The notes: generated by a model not told the origin, from the sequence alone. Counted from the stretch's first letter, positions 1 through 7,456 are shown. The stretch: 38,852 bases of DNA from CAYPKG01 sp964411275 (GCA_964411275.1 CAYPKG010000019.1:1-38852); one strand, 5' to 3'. Program-made: numbers and translations.

Positions 1-54
1 AGCAAGGGACTGAAAATCCCTGTGTCGGTGGTTCAAGTCCACTCTGAGGCACCA
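1..54 (+). tRNA. tRNA-Phe (GAA), 3' part
   Basis: The window opens inside this tRNA. The anticodon stem aggga/tccct encloses the loop CTGAAAA, so the anticodon is GAA. A five-base variable loop, a T arm with loop ttcaagt, the 3' acceptor strand CTGAGGC and an encoded CCA follow. The 5' acceptor strand and most of the D arm lie before the window. It is the first of three tandem tRNAs. Confidence 0.9.
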
Positions 55-55
55 T

Positions 56-130
56 GCGGGAATAGCTCAGTGGTAGAGCATCGCCTTGCCAAGGCGGGGG
101 TCGCGAGTTCGAATCTCGTTTCCCGCTCCA
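56..130 (+). tRNA. tRNA-Gly (GCC)
   Basis: Complete cloverleaf. The acceptor GCGGGAA pairs with TTCCCGC, the anticodon stem is tcgcc/ggcgg with loop TTGCCAA (anticodon GCC), the T loop is ttcgaat, and CCA is encoded. It begins one base after the preceding tRNA, so the two are very likely processed from one transcript. Confidence 0.95.
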
Positions 131-174
131 TTTTCCGGGTTTTACTTTTGAAAACCCACCATATAATATGATAT

Positions 175-248
175 GGCGCCATAGCCAAGCGGTAAGGCAG
201 AGGTCTGCAAAACCTTCATCCCCGGTTCGATTCCGGGTGGCGCCTCCA
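175..248 (+). tRNA. tRNA-Cys (GCA)
   Basis: Complete cloverleaf. The acceptor GGCGCCA pairs with TGGCGCC, the anticodon loop is CTGCAAA (anticodon GCA), the T arm is cccgg-ttcgatt-ccggg, and CCA is encoded. It lies 44 bases after tRNA-Gly and is the last tRNA before the terminator at 371. Confidence 0.95.
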
Positions 249-277
249 CCATGGTGCACTCAAAAGAATATGTGCCA

Positions 278-338
278 CGCAAACCCAGACGTTGTCTGGG
301 TTTGCGGCATTCTGGGTCGCGTTCACGCCGCGAACGCG
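278..338 (+). other. Two adjacent hairpins downstream of the tRNA cluster
   Basis: A perfect 13-bp stem (278-290 with 294-306, loop gtt) is followed by a 7-bp stem (318-324 with 332-338). Neither has a T tract. They sit between tRNA-Cys and the terminator, so they would be the 3' trailer of the tRNA transcript. They may be processing or stability structures or part of a small RNA; no known RNA family was recognised. Confidence 0.45.
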
Positions 339-370
339 CATATCTAATTTGGTGCAGCATGCCACGGACA

Positions 371-411
371 AGCCCCCGAAACCTTAGATGTTTCGGGGGC
401 TTTCTGTTTTT
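371..411 (+). terminator. Rho-independent terminator of the tRNA cluster
   Basis: A perfect 12-bp stem (371-382 with 390-401) is followed by tttctgttttt. It is GC-rich at the base and well placed to end the tRNA transcript. Confidence 0.9.
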
Positions 412-715
412 CACAACACGTGCTTTTTTGCTCAAGTGCCACCTTTGTGCCAATTTTTTCGCAGCAATTCATCATTGAATTCATCATGAGATGATGAATA
501 AAAATTAAGACAGCGTGAGGATGAATATTTTCTTTGATAGAATTCTCCTACACCATCAAAATAATGTTCTCCTCCCCCGCTATCTATGGGTGGACACATC
601 ATTACTGTGCCGAGGATAATCGTTAATTTTACAATAGGCAGGAATTAAATTCGGTACATATTTCCAGTTGAAAGCCCGACGATCTATCAAATCGCCCCCG
701 GGGTTGTTGCTGCTT
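412..715. other. Intergenic region without a supported gene
   Basis: I see no credible gene here. At 467-499 the 9-mer attcatcat occurs twice directly and once inverted (479-487 with 491-499, loop gag), without a T tract on either strand. It may mark the 3' end of the regulator transcript coming from the right. Confidence 0.4.
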
Positions 716-1483
716 TTATCCATTTTTACTGTGAGGACGTTCTTTCTCCTGCAAAGATAGTTTCTTTTTACTGACAACTTCATAGGCTTGATACCCCAGA
801 ATATTGGTGCGGCGAATATAGGCAAAGTCTTCTTTTGAAATCAACAATTCCGTTTTTAAAAAATCTTCATCCAGAGGCGTACGAGACAAGATGATCTTAA
901 AGGCTCCGGGTTCGCTTGTTGTATAGCCATTTTGCATTAACATGCCGTAACAGGCGTTTGTCGTGTTCATGTGAATGCCGGCGAAAATAACTGTATGGTC
1001 CGCCGGATCCGAGTGATTGACCAGGTGGATGACGGCATTGGTCGGATGGCAAATCAGTTCGCCCAAATACACAACAGAGCACTGATGATAATTCGAAAAA
1101 TCAGGGACATTCATATAAAAGGTAGCGGAAATCTTTCCATCGGGTTCATCGTAAAGTGTGAGATAGCCGCGCAAAAGATCATAGGCTCCGCTTCGAACCA
1201 GCATATAAACGCATAGAGTCTGGCTGCTGAAAACCCCAAACCTTGCCGGGTGAGCGCCACTGGCGTATGATTCCCCTGCATCCAGAAACTGCCGCACGTC
1301 CACCTCCAGCGCTTTGGCAATCTCATGTAGGGTGGCAATATCTATGGTTGTTTCGCCCAGTTCGTATTTCGATAAAATTGATTTGCTTTTATAGATTTTA
1401 GCGGAAAGCTCCTTCAGCGTGTACTTTTTTGCCTTGCGGTACATTCGGATTTTTGCGCCGATCATTTTTTGGATCTTATCCAT
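716..1483 (-). CDS. XRE-family transcriptional regulator
   Basis: 255-residue DNA-binding protein. Residues about 7-65 form a Cro/CI-type helix-turn-helix (IGAKIRMYRKAKKYTLKELS, then a SKSILSKYE recognition region). The remaining 190 residues are a domain I do not recognise, presumably for ligand sensing or oligomerisation. The start is supported by AGAAAGGAG seven bases upstream and a promoter at 1517-1545. It is divergent from ridA and the truncated aminotransferase, so control of that pair is a reasonable inference. There is no membrane segment. Confidence 0.8.
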   Translation of the reverse strand: MDKIQKMIGAKIRMYRKAKKYTLKELSAKIYKSKSILSKYELGETTIDIATLHEIAKALEVDVRQFLDAGESYASGAHPARFGVFSSQTLCVYMLVRSGAYDLLRGYLTLYDEPDGKISATFYMNVPDFSNYHQCSVVYLGELICHPTNAVIHLVNHSDPADHTVIFAGIHMNTTNACYGMLMQNGYTTSEPGAFKIILSRTPLDEDFLKTELLISKEDFAYIRRTNILGYQAYEVVSKKKLSLQEKERPHSKNG

Positions 1484-1516
1484 AGGCGGCTCCTTTCTCC
1501 AAAGGCCGTTTCCATT

Positions 1517-1545
1517 ATCATACCGAAACTAAAATTGAAATGCAA
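1517..1545 (-). promoter_or_regulatory. Promoter of the XRE regulator
   Basis: On the minus strand TTGCAT (1540-1545), a 17-base spacer and TATGAT (1517-1522) lie just upstream of the regulator start at 1483. Confidence 0.6.
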
Positions 1546-1972
1546 TGTAGCAGCGCTATTTTCTCTATATTGTCTGTCATGTTGGAAAGCAGATTTCATT
1601 TGATTCTTTGAATTCCAATAAAAAGAGATTTTATGTTGAATTATTGGCATTTTGTTGTTGACTTAAATTAAGTAAATATCAAGTTATAATATATTCCTAT
1701 TTGGCTGGAATTCTGATCGTTTCTTTCCATTCCCGCGCATTTTCTGCATTTTGCGCGTTCCCCCTGTTACAAAATATAATCTGCATTAAGCGCAGCAAAG
1801 GAATTGCATATTGGCAGAATTGAAAATTCATTGTTGCAAATTTACTCATCAAATCACCGAACAAACGACATCAGCCCAGAACTCTCCCCGAGCTTTGCAT
1901 TGTACCGCAATAAAGATCATTTTTCAGCACGGGGATCCGTGTTACCATAAACATTTTGAGGAGGCGTTCATC
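1546..1972. other. Divergent intergenic region upstream of ridA
   Basis: About 430 bases that are AT-rich in the left half. TATAAT at 1685-1690 is preceded by TTGACT at 1658-1663, but the spacing is 21, so this would be a weak or activator-dependent promoter for ridA. An open frame from 1811 runs into ridA without a stop but has no ribosome binding site or family likeness. Confidence 0.4.
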
Positions 1973-2353
1973 ATGAAAAAAGCAATATCCACAAAAAACG
2001 CGCCCGCTGCCGTTGGACCTTATTCTCAGGCCATCGAAGCCAATCAAACCCTATTTATTTCCGGTCAGCTTCCCATCGATCCCGCCACTGGTATGATGCC
2101 CGCCACCGTGGAGGATCAGGCACGCCAAGCGCTGCTTAGCGTTGAAGCAATTCTATTTGAAGCCGGTCTGGGACTCCGAGACGTTGTCAAAACCACGATC
2201 TTTATGCAGGATCTCGGGGGCTTTGCCGCTGTTAACAGGATCTATGGTGATTTTTTCGAGGGCACTCTTTACCCGGCGCGAGCCTGCGTGGAGGTAGCAA
2301 AACTGCCCAAAGGCGCTCTGATTGAAATTGATGCCATCGCAGTGCGCAAATAA
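1973..2353 (+). CDS. ridA: RidA family reactive enamine/imine deaminase
   Basis: 126-residue cytosolic protein of the YjgF/YER057c/UK114 family. Family members hydrolyse reactive 2-aminoacrylate-type enamines released by PLP enzymes. The full-length match begins KKAISTKNAPAAVGPYSQAI and includes the FISGQLPID, VVKTTIFMQD and YPARACVEVAKLPKGALIEI blocks, with the conserved Arg in PARA. GAGGAGG stands about nine bases before the ATG, which decides the start against a longer open frame. A class V aminotransferase follows 39 bases downstream, a typical partner because RidA scavenges by-products of PLP chemistry. Confidence 0.93.
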   Translation: MKKAISTKNAPAAVGPYSQAIEANQTLFISGQLPIDPATGMMPATVEDQARQALLSVEAILFEAGLGLRDVVKTTIFMQDLGGFAAVNRIYGDFFEGTLYPARACVEVAKLPKGALIEIDAIAVRK

Positions 2354-2392
2354 ATGGTTACCTAAAACAACTTAAACAGGAGGATTGTGGAC

Positions 2393-2747
2393 ATGAGTGT
2401 AAATTGGGAAAGCATCAGAAACGAAGAGTTTCCTTGGCTGGCCAGTGGGGAAAAAGACTTTTTGGACTGGGCCTGCGTTGGCTTAGCCCCCCAGTGCGTT
2501 GTTAAGGCCGTCCAGGAATTTGCCGAGTACGCAGCGCGCAACGATGAGATCAGCTCCGGCTTCCATCATGGCGGACTGGATGGCAAACGCACAAAAGCAT
2601 ACGAGGAGGCGGCAAAGATTCTCAATGCGGACATCGAAGAGATTGCGTTGGTTGAGAACACCTCTCATGGTCTGAACATCGCCGCAACCTCTATCCCGAT
2701 GGAAGCGGGAGACAATATCGTTACCACAGATTGCGAGTTTATCCAGG
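2393..2747 (+). pseudogene. Class V aminotransferase, 5' fragment
   Basis: About 118 residues of the N-terminal part of a fold-type I PLP enzyme (cysteine desulfurase/kynureninase-like). FLDWACVGLAPQCVVKAVQEF is a substrate-side start, EEIALVENTSHGLNIAATSI is the cofactor phosphate-binding region, and GDNIVTTDCEFIQV follows. The resemblance stops at about 2747, so the PLP lysine and the C-terminal half are missing. The sequence then continues as the opposite strand of a different gene. The ATG at 2393 lies eight bases after AGGAGGA; a GTG at 2387 is too close to it. It follows ridA, probably in one transcript. It is either a true deletion or an assembly join. Confidence 0.8.
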
Positions 2748-3219
2748 TAACGCTATTTTCAATCCGTAGCCGCTTGAGCTCTTTGAGCTGGCGGCTTAAC
2801 GCTTCGCCAAGATAATCCTCATCTTCGATCCATTCCATCAGCGGAGTAACCCACCGTCCGACCTCCGGCGGCAGCGGAAATATTGGTGGGGGGGCATCCA
2901 CACCCTCCTTAACCTCCGCAGGGCCCAGTGCGCCCACCCAGTCGGATAACAGCGCGTTCACCGCGCCGGTATCCCGTGCTTCCAGCGCTTGTGGGAAAAT
3001 GTCCAGCAGCGCCTGATCCCAATCCGCTTCCCCGCCGTTTACCACCGCGGGGTGATGAAATTTCACAAACCCCCACACCTTACACAGCTTTTGCAGGTGC
3101 GCGTTTTGAACATCATCGATCGCATCCGGCCAGGCGTATGGCGCGGGGGCGGCGCAGGATGTCAATAACAAAGCCGATAGGAGAACTACCCCAAGGGTTC
3201 TTCTGATATGCTGATGCAT
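2748..3219 (-). pseudogene. S41-peptidase-type lipoprotein, 5' fragment
   Basis: The 5' end of a secreted lipoprotein. The signal peptide has a lipobox (LLTSC, Cys near residue 21), followed by LQKLCKVWGFVKFHHPAVVN, the usual N-terminal block of periplasmic or extracellular S41 (C-terminal-processing-like) peptidases. The protease domain is missing: near 2748 the reading runs into the antisense of the aminotransferase fragment. The ATG at 3219 follows GAGGAAGGG; a TTG at 3237 is less likely. A good promoter lies at 3295-3324. The family assignment rests on the short N-terminal region only. Confidence 0.65.
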
Positions 3220-3294
3220 AAAACCACCCTTCCTCAATTTTTTTGACCGCTCGTATCATGCTGATTTGTGATGAGTCTAGGTTTCTTATTTAAT

Positions 3295-3324
3295 ATTATA
3301 GAGCCTATAATATATGTAAGTCAA
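3295..3324 (-). promoter_or_regulatory. Promoter of the S41-type lipoprotein gene
   Basis: On the minus strand TTGACT (3319-3324), an 18-base spacer and TATAAT (3295-3300) lie about 75 bases before the start codon. Confidence 0.65.
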
Positions 3325-3409
3325 TAATAAGTTAATGCTTATCGTATATTTGAGCGGTACATATTGTCCAATGGCGCTATGAAGTATTAACCCACAAGGC
3401 GAAATGCTG

Positions 3410-3451
3410 TGTGAGTTTATCACAGAACGAAAGTAAAATAGACGGTATACT
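3410..3451 (+). promoter_or_regulatory. Crp/Fnr-type box and -10 of the ferredoxin-thioredoxin operon
   Basis: The box TGTGA-gttta-TCACA (3410-3424) is centred at 3417, and TATACT lies at 3446-3451. No -35 is recognisable at the expected place, so the box sits about 41 bases before the likely transcription start, the class II activator position. The same box at the same distance recurs at 5171 and 7542. Confidence 0.75.
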
Positions 3452-3483
3452 TTCATCAGAGCAGTAAAGGAGTCGTGAGCATT

Positions 3484-3714
3484 ATGGGATTTGAATTATT
3501 CAAAAAGGAAGCAGCGGCGGGCAATGAGGGCAAAAGATTGGTAGTTCACAAGAACCGCTGCCCGCAAAATCACCCTTGCCCCTCGGTACCGGTCTGTCCG
3601 GTGGGAGCGTTGAGTCAGATTGGCCATGATGCTCCGATCGCGGATCAGGATAAATGCATCCAGTGTGGAAAATGCGTCAGGTTCTGCCCCATGGGGGCGC
3701 TTACATTGGAATAG
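3484..3714 (+). CDS. Small 4Fe-4S ferredoxin-like protein
   Basis: 76-residue cytosolic electron carrier. The C-terminal half has a classical cluster motif CIQCGKCVRFCP. The first half carries an atypical cysteine set (CPQNHPCPSVPVCPVGAL) that can supply a second 4Fe-4S site, with the usual Cys-Pro-x-Gly-Ala-Leu turns. The ATG at 3484 is chosen because AAGGAG ends 11 bases upstream; the GTG at 3475 is only two bases from it. Thioredoxin follows after 21 bases, so electron transfer linked to thiol chemistry is plausible. The transcript starts at the Crp/Fnr-type promoter at 3410. Confidence 0.85.
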   Translation: MGFELFKKEAAAGNEGKRLVVHKNRCPQNHPCPSVPVCPVGALSQIGHDAPIADQDKCIQCGKCVRFCPMGALTLE

Positions 3715-3735
3715 AAAATATAGGAGGTTTGAGTC

Positions 3736-4044
3736 ATGTCGGTATTAACAATCACAAAAAACAACTTTCAGAAGGAAGTTATGGAGAGCGACAAGCCCGT
3801 TTTGCTGGACTTTTGGGCAAGCTGGTGCGGTCCGTGCAGGATGGTTTCTCCCATCATCGATAAAATCGCGGACGAAACGCCCGGGGTCAAGGTCGGCAAG
3901 GTCAACATTGATGAGCAGAGAGAATTGGCTGAGCAGTTCGAGGTAATGAGCATACCCACGCTGGTCGTCATGAAGAACGGAAAAATCGTAAATAAAGCGA
4001 TGGGCGCAAAGCCCAAAGCGCAGATTGTATCCATGTTGGATTAA
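3736..4044 (+). CDS. trxA: Thioredoxin
   Basis: 102-residue disulfide reductase with the active site WCGPC at about residues 29-33, preceded by LLDFWAS. The cis-proline motif SIPTLVVMKNG is present, and the protein ends at the usual length. AGGAGG lies just upstream of the ATG. It is second in the operon after the ferredoxin and is followed directly by a terminator at 4060. No signal peptide is seen, so it acts in the cytosol, probably feeding reductases and repair enzymes of the neighbouring oxygen-defence genes. Confidence 0.95.
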   Translation: MSVLTITKNNFQKEVMESDKPVLLDFWASWCGPCRMVSPIIDKIADETPGVKVGKVNIDEQRELAEQFEVMSIPTLVVMKNGKIVNKAMGAKPKAQIVSMLD

Positions 4045-4059
4045 TTGCTGATTTATAAT

Positions 4060-4096
4060 AGCAGACCGCAAAGATATTTCTTTGGGTCTGCTTTTT
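4060..4096 (+). terminator. Terminator after thioredoxin
   Basis: The stem agcagacc/ggtctgct continues through a one-base bulge into caaag/ctttg with loop atattt, followed by TTTTT. It closes the ferredoxin-thioredoxin operon. Confidence 0.85.
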
Positions 4097-4134
4097 ACAT
4101 CCGAAGAGTTTTTGCCGTTAAAAAACAGATTGCG

Positions 4135-4791
4135 TCAGCAGCAAAGCTGTTCCAGCCTTGCTTTATCCGTCAGGGCAATGCTTCCTCTTGTAAGCTCCAC
4201 CATTCCCTCCGACCGGAAGTAGCGCAGCATCCGCGTGACCACCTCACGGGCGGTACCCATATGGTTGGCAATTCGTTCATGGGTGATGGAAAGCGTGTCG
4301 CTGTCCTCCAGGACGCTTTCTTCCAGCAGGAATGAGGATAATCGCTTGTCAACGCTTTTCCACATAATTTGCTCGATCAGCCACATGACCTCGGAAAAGC
4401 GTGACGCCATGACTTGATTGGTGTAGTTTGCAACGGCGAGAGACTGTTCCATGAGCTGCTTGTATACATCCGAGGGAATGATCCAGAACTCGGAAGACTT
4501 TTCCGCTTCTATGGTAATATCAAACTGGATGCTGCTCATCATGCAGGATGCAGAAAACAGGCAAATATCCCGCTCAAACAGGCGGTAGATCGTGATTTCT
4601 TTTCCTTCATCGGAAAGTATATAGGCGCGAAGCTGTCCAGAGCGCATCACAAAGAGCCCGATACAATCCTCCGAGCCATTGTGCAGCAGCATTCCCTTGG
4701 GCGCGGTGCGTTTGATTGCCGATTGTAAAAGCAGGCGTTGCTCCTCTGCGTTCAGTTTCTCCCAAATGGGAAAATAGCTGTTTAGTGGCAT
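4135..4791 (-). CDS. Crp/Fnr-family transcriptional regulator
   Basis: 218-residue regulator with an N-terminal cyclic-nucleotide-binding-like beta-barrel (about 10-125), a dimer helix (about 130-155) and a C-terminal winged HTH containing ITHERIANHMGTAREVVTRM. The recognition helix has the Arg-Glu-x3-Arg pattern of CRP, which in the family reads TGTGA half-sites. Such half-sites occur at three neighbouring promoters (3410, 5171, 7542). Cysteines are present in the sensor domain, but I see no clear FNR-type 4Fe-4S set, so the signal is unknown. The ATG at 4791 follows GGAGG by eight bases; the longer frame to 4869 would start upstream of the promoter. Confidence 0.92.
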   Translation of the reverse strand: MPLNSYFPIWEKLNAEEQRLLLQSAIKRTAPKGMLLHNGSEDCIGLFVMRSGQLRAYILSDEGKEITIYRLFERDICLFSASCMMSSIQFDITIEAEKSSEFWIIPSDVYKQLMEQSLAVANYTNQVMASRFSEVMWLIEQIMWKSVDKRLSSFLLEESVLEDSDTLSITHERIANHMGTAREVVTRMLRYFRSEGMVELTRGSIALTDKARLEQLCC

Positions 4792-4819
4792 GTACACGAC
4801 CTCCACTTTGTTGAGATAT

Positions 4820-4848
4820 AGTATAAATGAGTTTATATCATATGTCAA
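4820..4848 (-). promoter_or_regulatory. Promoter of the Crp/Fnr gene
   Basis: On the minus strand a perfect TTGACA (4843-4848), 17 bases and TATACT (4820-4825). Unlike its presumed targets this gene has a full -35, so it looks constitutively expressed. Confidence 0.8.
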
Positions 4849-4869
4849 AAACGATAATTGACATTTCAT

Positions 4870-5170
4870 TGGTGGAGGGAAAACCGCTTTTCATTCGCGG
4901 CGTTGAATGCCGACGGCAGCGAGCCGTATTGTGGCTGCGGTGGATGCAACCGCCACGGGAACGGATAAAAGTGGTATCTTCCATAATGGGGAAAAAATTC
5001 AAAAAAGCAGGACAAATGACGGTACAAGCCGAAATAGTAATAGAGAATATAAAATAAAAACCGCCGCAGTAGAGAGCTATCTGAGGGGCGGGCTACAGTC
5101 TACAGGCTCCATTTGCCGCAAGCATGCATGCTGGCGAGTTCGCAGAGCATCCATAATTGCAGCCCAGTTG
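4870..5170. other. Intergenic region without a supported gene
   Basis: About 300 bases between divergent regulator and rubredoxin operons. Short open frames (4827-5057, 4907-5191) have no ribosome binding site and no recognisable protein likeness. The only clear signal is the Crp/Fnr-type box at its right edge. Confidence 0.4.
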
Positions 5171-5212
5171 TGTGAGTATATCACGGAATAAGCGCAGGAA
5201 ACCCGGTACAAT
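5171..5212 (+). promoter_or_regulatory. Crp/Fnr-type box and -10 of the rubrerythrin-SOR operon
   Basis: TGTGA-gtata-TCACG (5171-5185) and TACAAT (5207-5212), without a usable -35. Box to -10 distance is 36 bases, identical to the copies at 3410 and 7542. Confidence 0.75.
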
Positions 5213-5247
5213 CAATGCATTCAACAAAAGTGAAGGAGGTCGATGCA

Positions 5248-5909
5248 ATGAACAGTATGTGTGCTCCATCTGCCGCTATGTTTACGACGAGGCCAAGGGC
5301 ATCCCCGAAGCGGGGATAGCGCCGGGGACAAAATGGGCTGACCTGCCTGAGGGCTGGGTATGTCCCCTTTGCGGCGCAACCAAGGCCGAGTTCATAGAAC
5401 AGGGCGGTGATGTACAGGCAAAGAAACCAGTTATGGATGCCCCTGCCGATATGAAAGAGCTTTCGCCGATGGAAATGGGCATCGTTTGCTCCAATCTGGC
5501 AAGGGGCTGTGAAAAGCAGTACAAAGAGGAGGAGGCCGCGCTGTTCACAGAGCTGGCCGGATACTACAAATCCGTATCCGCACCGGCGGAAAATCCTTCG
5601 TTTGCCAAGCTGCTCGATCTCATTGAGAAAGATTTGGAAGACGGTTTCCCGGCAGCAACCGCAGCATCCTCCGCCCCTATGGATCGCGGCGCGCTCCGGG
5701 CGCTGGTCTGGAGCGAGAAGGTCACCCGCATTCTCAAATCCCTCCTGACCCGCTATGAAAAAGAGGGCGACGCCATGTTCGAAAAGACAGACGTGCACGT
5801 CTGCACCATCTGCGGCTTCGTTTTTGTGGGGGACACGCCGCCGGCGATCTGCCCGGTGTGCAAAGTGCCCGGCTGGAAGTTCGAGAAGATCGAAGGGAGG
5901 GCAGTGTAA
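5248..5909 (+). CDS. Rubredoxin-domain protein with C-terminal rubredoxin-like domain; apparent -1 frameshift at codon 3
   Basis: About 220-residue iron protein. An N-terminal rubredoxin domain (YVCSICRYVYDEAKG...GWVCPLCGATKAEF) is followed by a helical middle region of about 110 residues. A C-terminal rubredoxin-like domain (VCTICGFVFVG...ICPVCKVPGWKFEKI) of the rubrerythrin type ends it. AAGGAGG (5233-5239) is eight bases before the ATG at 5248, but that ATG is out of frame with the protein. Adding one base near 5254 would give Met-Asn-Lys-Tyr-Val-Cys, a normal rubredoxin start. In-frame reading otherwise extends back to 5157 without a ribosome binding site. It is first gene of the operon, and its stop overlaps the next start (TAATG). 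Confidence 0.8.
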
Positions 5910-7060
5910 TGACATATGCGGTAAGAAACATTCGGCTTTGCACCAAGGACTGTCTATGCCTATACGTCTGTCCCACCGGCGCTACGGACACGGAGAACAG
6001 CATCATCGACGTAGACAAGTGCATCGGCTGCGGCGTCTGCGCGGGCGCCTGTCCTTCCGGCGCGATCTCCATGGTGCCTTTAGAGCTTCCGCCCCAACAG
6101 CCCAAGACCGACGCCGTGAAAACCTTGCTGAACGCACTTTTGCGCAGTAAGGCAGAGCAGGAGAGCATCGCTGCCGGACTGCCCGGCAAGCTGGCCGCCG
6201 CCATCGAGAAGTCCAACCGCATTATGGCGGAGGACATCATCCGCGAGGCAGGCTATATGCTTCCCCAAAGCACAAACGCCCATGCCTTCCTGAAGGAGCA
6301 GCTCAGAAATGCGCAGGGCCAGGGCTTCCCGAAAGAAGCAGTGGAACAGCTGCTGTCCATGCTGAAAACAAATGATGAACCCGATGAAAAGCCCATGGGA
6401 AAATGGAAATGCTCTGTATGCGGATATATTCATGAAAGCTCCCTGCCAGCCGATTTCAAATGCCCCCAATGCAGGCAGCCTGCAAGCGCATTTGTGAAGA
6501 TGGAAGAAGCGCCAGTAAAGGGAGCCAACGCTTACGCAGGGACTAAGACCGAGCGAAATCTGGCGGAAGCCTTCGCCGGCGAGAGCCAAGCCCGAAACAA
6601 ATATACCTACTTTGCCAATATTGCCTCCCGCGAGGGCTACGACCAGCTATCCGAGCTGTTTCTCAAGACCGCGCGCAATGAGCAGGAGCACGCCCGCGTC
6701 TGGTTCGAGGAGCTGGGATATTGGGGAAATACTGCTGAAAACCTCCTTGCCGCTGCAGAGGGCGAGAATTACGAGTGGACGGATATGTACGATCGCATGG
6801 CAAAGGACGCCGACGAGGAAGGGTTTGTGGAGCTGGCCGCCCGCTTCCGCAGAGTCGCAGCCATTGAAAAGGCGCACGAGGAGCGCTTTCGCGCTTTGCT
6901 CCATAACGTGGAGATGCAGCAGGTGTTCGAGAAAGGCGAGGAAACCATGTGGGAGTGCCGCATCTGCGGACATCTGGTCATGGGCAAGAAAGCTCCCGAG
7001 GTCTGCCTCGTGTGCAAGTATGCCAAGAGCTATTTTGAAGTTAGAAAAGAAAATTATTGA
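5909..7060 (+). CDS. Ferredoxin-rubredoxin-rubrerythrin-rubredoxin fusion protein
   Basis: 383-residue cytosolic redox protein. Residues 1-58 form a two-cluster ferredoxin module (CTKDCLCLYVCP and CIGCGVCAGACP). About 68-150 is a helical linker, and 163-192 a rubredoxin-like CSVCGYIHE...CPQC site. About 205-345 is a rubrerythrin diiron four-helix domain with ligand motifs AEAFAGES, NEQEH and AAIEKAHE. 350-380 is a C-terminal rubredoxin domain (CRICGHLVMG...CLVC). Rubrerythrins reduce hydrogen peroxide with electrons delivered through rubredoxin, so here the donor chain appears fused to the peroxidase. GGGAGG lies eight bases before the ATG. It is second in the operon. Confidence 0.88.
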   Translation: MTYAVRNIRLCTKDCLCLYVCPTGATDTENSIIDVDKCIGCGVCAGACPSGAISMVPLELPPQQPKTDAVKTLLNALLRSKAEQESIAAGLPGKLAAAIEKSNRIMAEDIIREAGYMLPQSTNAHAFLKEQLRNAQGQGFPKEAVEQLLSMLKTNDEPDEKPMGKWKCSVCGYIHESSLPADFKCPQCRQPASAFVKMEEAPVKGANAYAGTKTERNLAEAFAGESQARNKYTYFANIASREGYDQLSELFLKTARNEQEHARVWFEELGYWGNTAENLLAAAEGENYEWTDMYDRMAKDADEEGFVELAARFRRVAAIEKAHEERFRALLHNVEMQQVFEKGEETMWECRICGHLVMGKKAPEVCLVCKYAKSYFEVRKENY

Positions 7061-7075
7061 TTGGAGGAATTGTTC

Positions 7076-7456
7076 ATGTTTGATAACAAATTCTACATCT
7101 GCCGTCATTGCGGCAATATCATGGGTCTTATTCACGACTCCGGCATACGCGTGGTATGCTGCGGAGAAGAGATGCAGCAGCTTGTGCCCAACACGGTAGA
7201 AGCAAGCGCCGAAAAGCACCTTCCCGTGGCAACTGTGGATGGCGATATTATAAAGATTGCCATAGGCTCCGCCCCGCACCCAATGAACGAGGAGCACAGC
7301 ATCCAATGGGTGTATCTTGAGACCGAAAACGGCGGTCAGCGCAAATGCTTGAAGCCCGGTGATGTGCCGGAGGTCAGCTTTGCACTCTCAGGCGACAAGG
7401 CCGTGGCAGCATATGCCTACTGCAATCTGCACGGACTGTGGAAGACCCAACTATAA
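7076..7456 (+). CDS. dfx: Desulfoferrodoxin (superoxide reductase)
   Basis: 126-residue enzyme reducing superoxide to hydrogen peroxide without making oxygen. The N-terminal desulforedoxin site uses CRHCG and VVCCGEEM (rubredoxin-like Fe centre I). The catalytic centre II ligands are visible in EKHLP, APHPM..EHSIQWV and the C-terminal CNLHG. The ATG at 7076 is eight bases after GGAGG. It is third in the operon. The peroxide it makes would be removed by the rubrerythrin fusion encoded just before it. A terminator follows at 7474. Confidence 0.95.
   Translation: MFDNKFYICRHCGNIMGLIHDSGIRVVCCGEEMQQLVPNTVEASAEKHLPVATVDGDIIKIAIGSAPHPMNEEHSIQWVYLETENGGQRKCLKPGDVPEVSFALSGDKAVAAYAYCNLHGLWKTQL

Noticed and set aside
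142..453. 103-codon open frame on the minus strand across the tRNA cluster
   Set aside because: It is the antisense of tRNA-Cys and gives the well-known spurious peptide with PPGIEPGMKVLQTSALPLGYGA-like sequence; it has no ribosome binding site and overlaps the terminator.
1811..1972. 54-residue N-terminal extension of RidA
   Set aside because: The family starts at MKKAISTKNAP, and the only good ribosome binding site is just before 1973.
4826..4842. A fourth TGTGA-type box in the Crp/Fnr promoter (tgagtttatatca)
   Set aside because: The half-sites are incomplete and the spacing is seven instead of five, so it does not match the other three boxes.
4827..5191. Short plus-strand open frames between the Crp/Fnr gene and the rubredoxin gene
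   Set aside because: No ribosome binding site, low-complexity composition and no recognisable protein pattern.
5181..5915. 244-codon open frame antisense to the rubredoxin-type gene
   Set aside because: The opposite strand has two intact rubredoxin sites; this frame is a codon-bias shadow.
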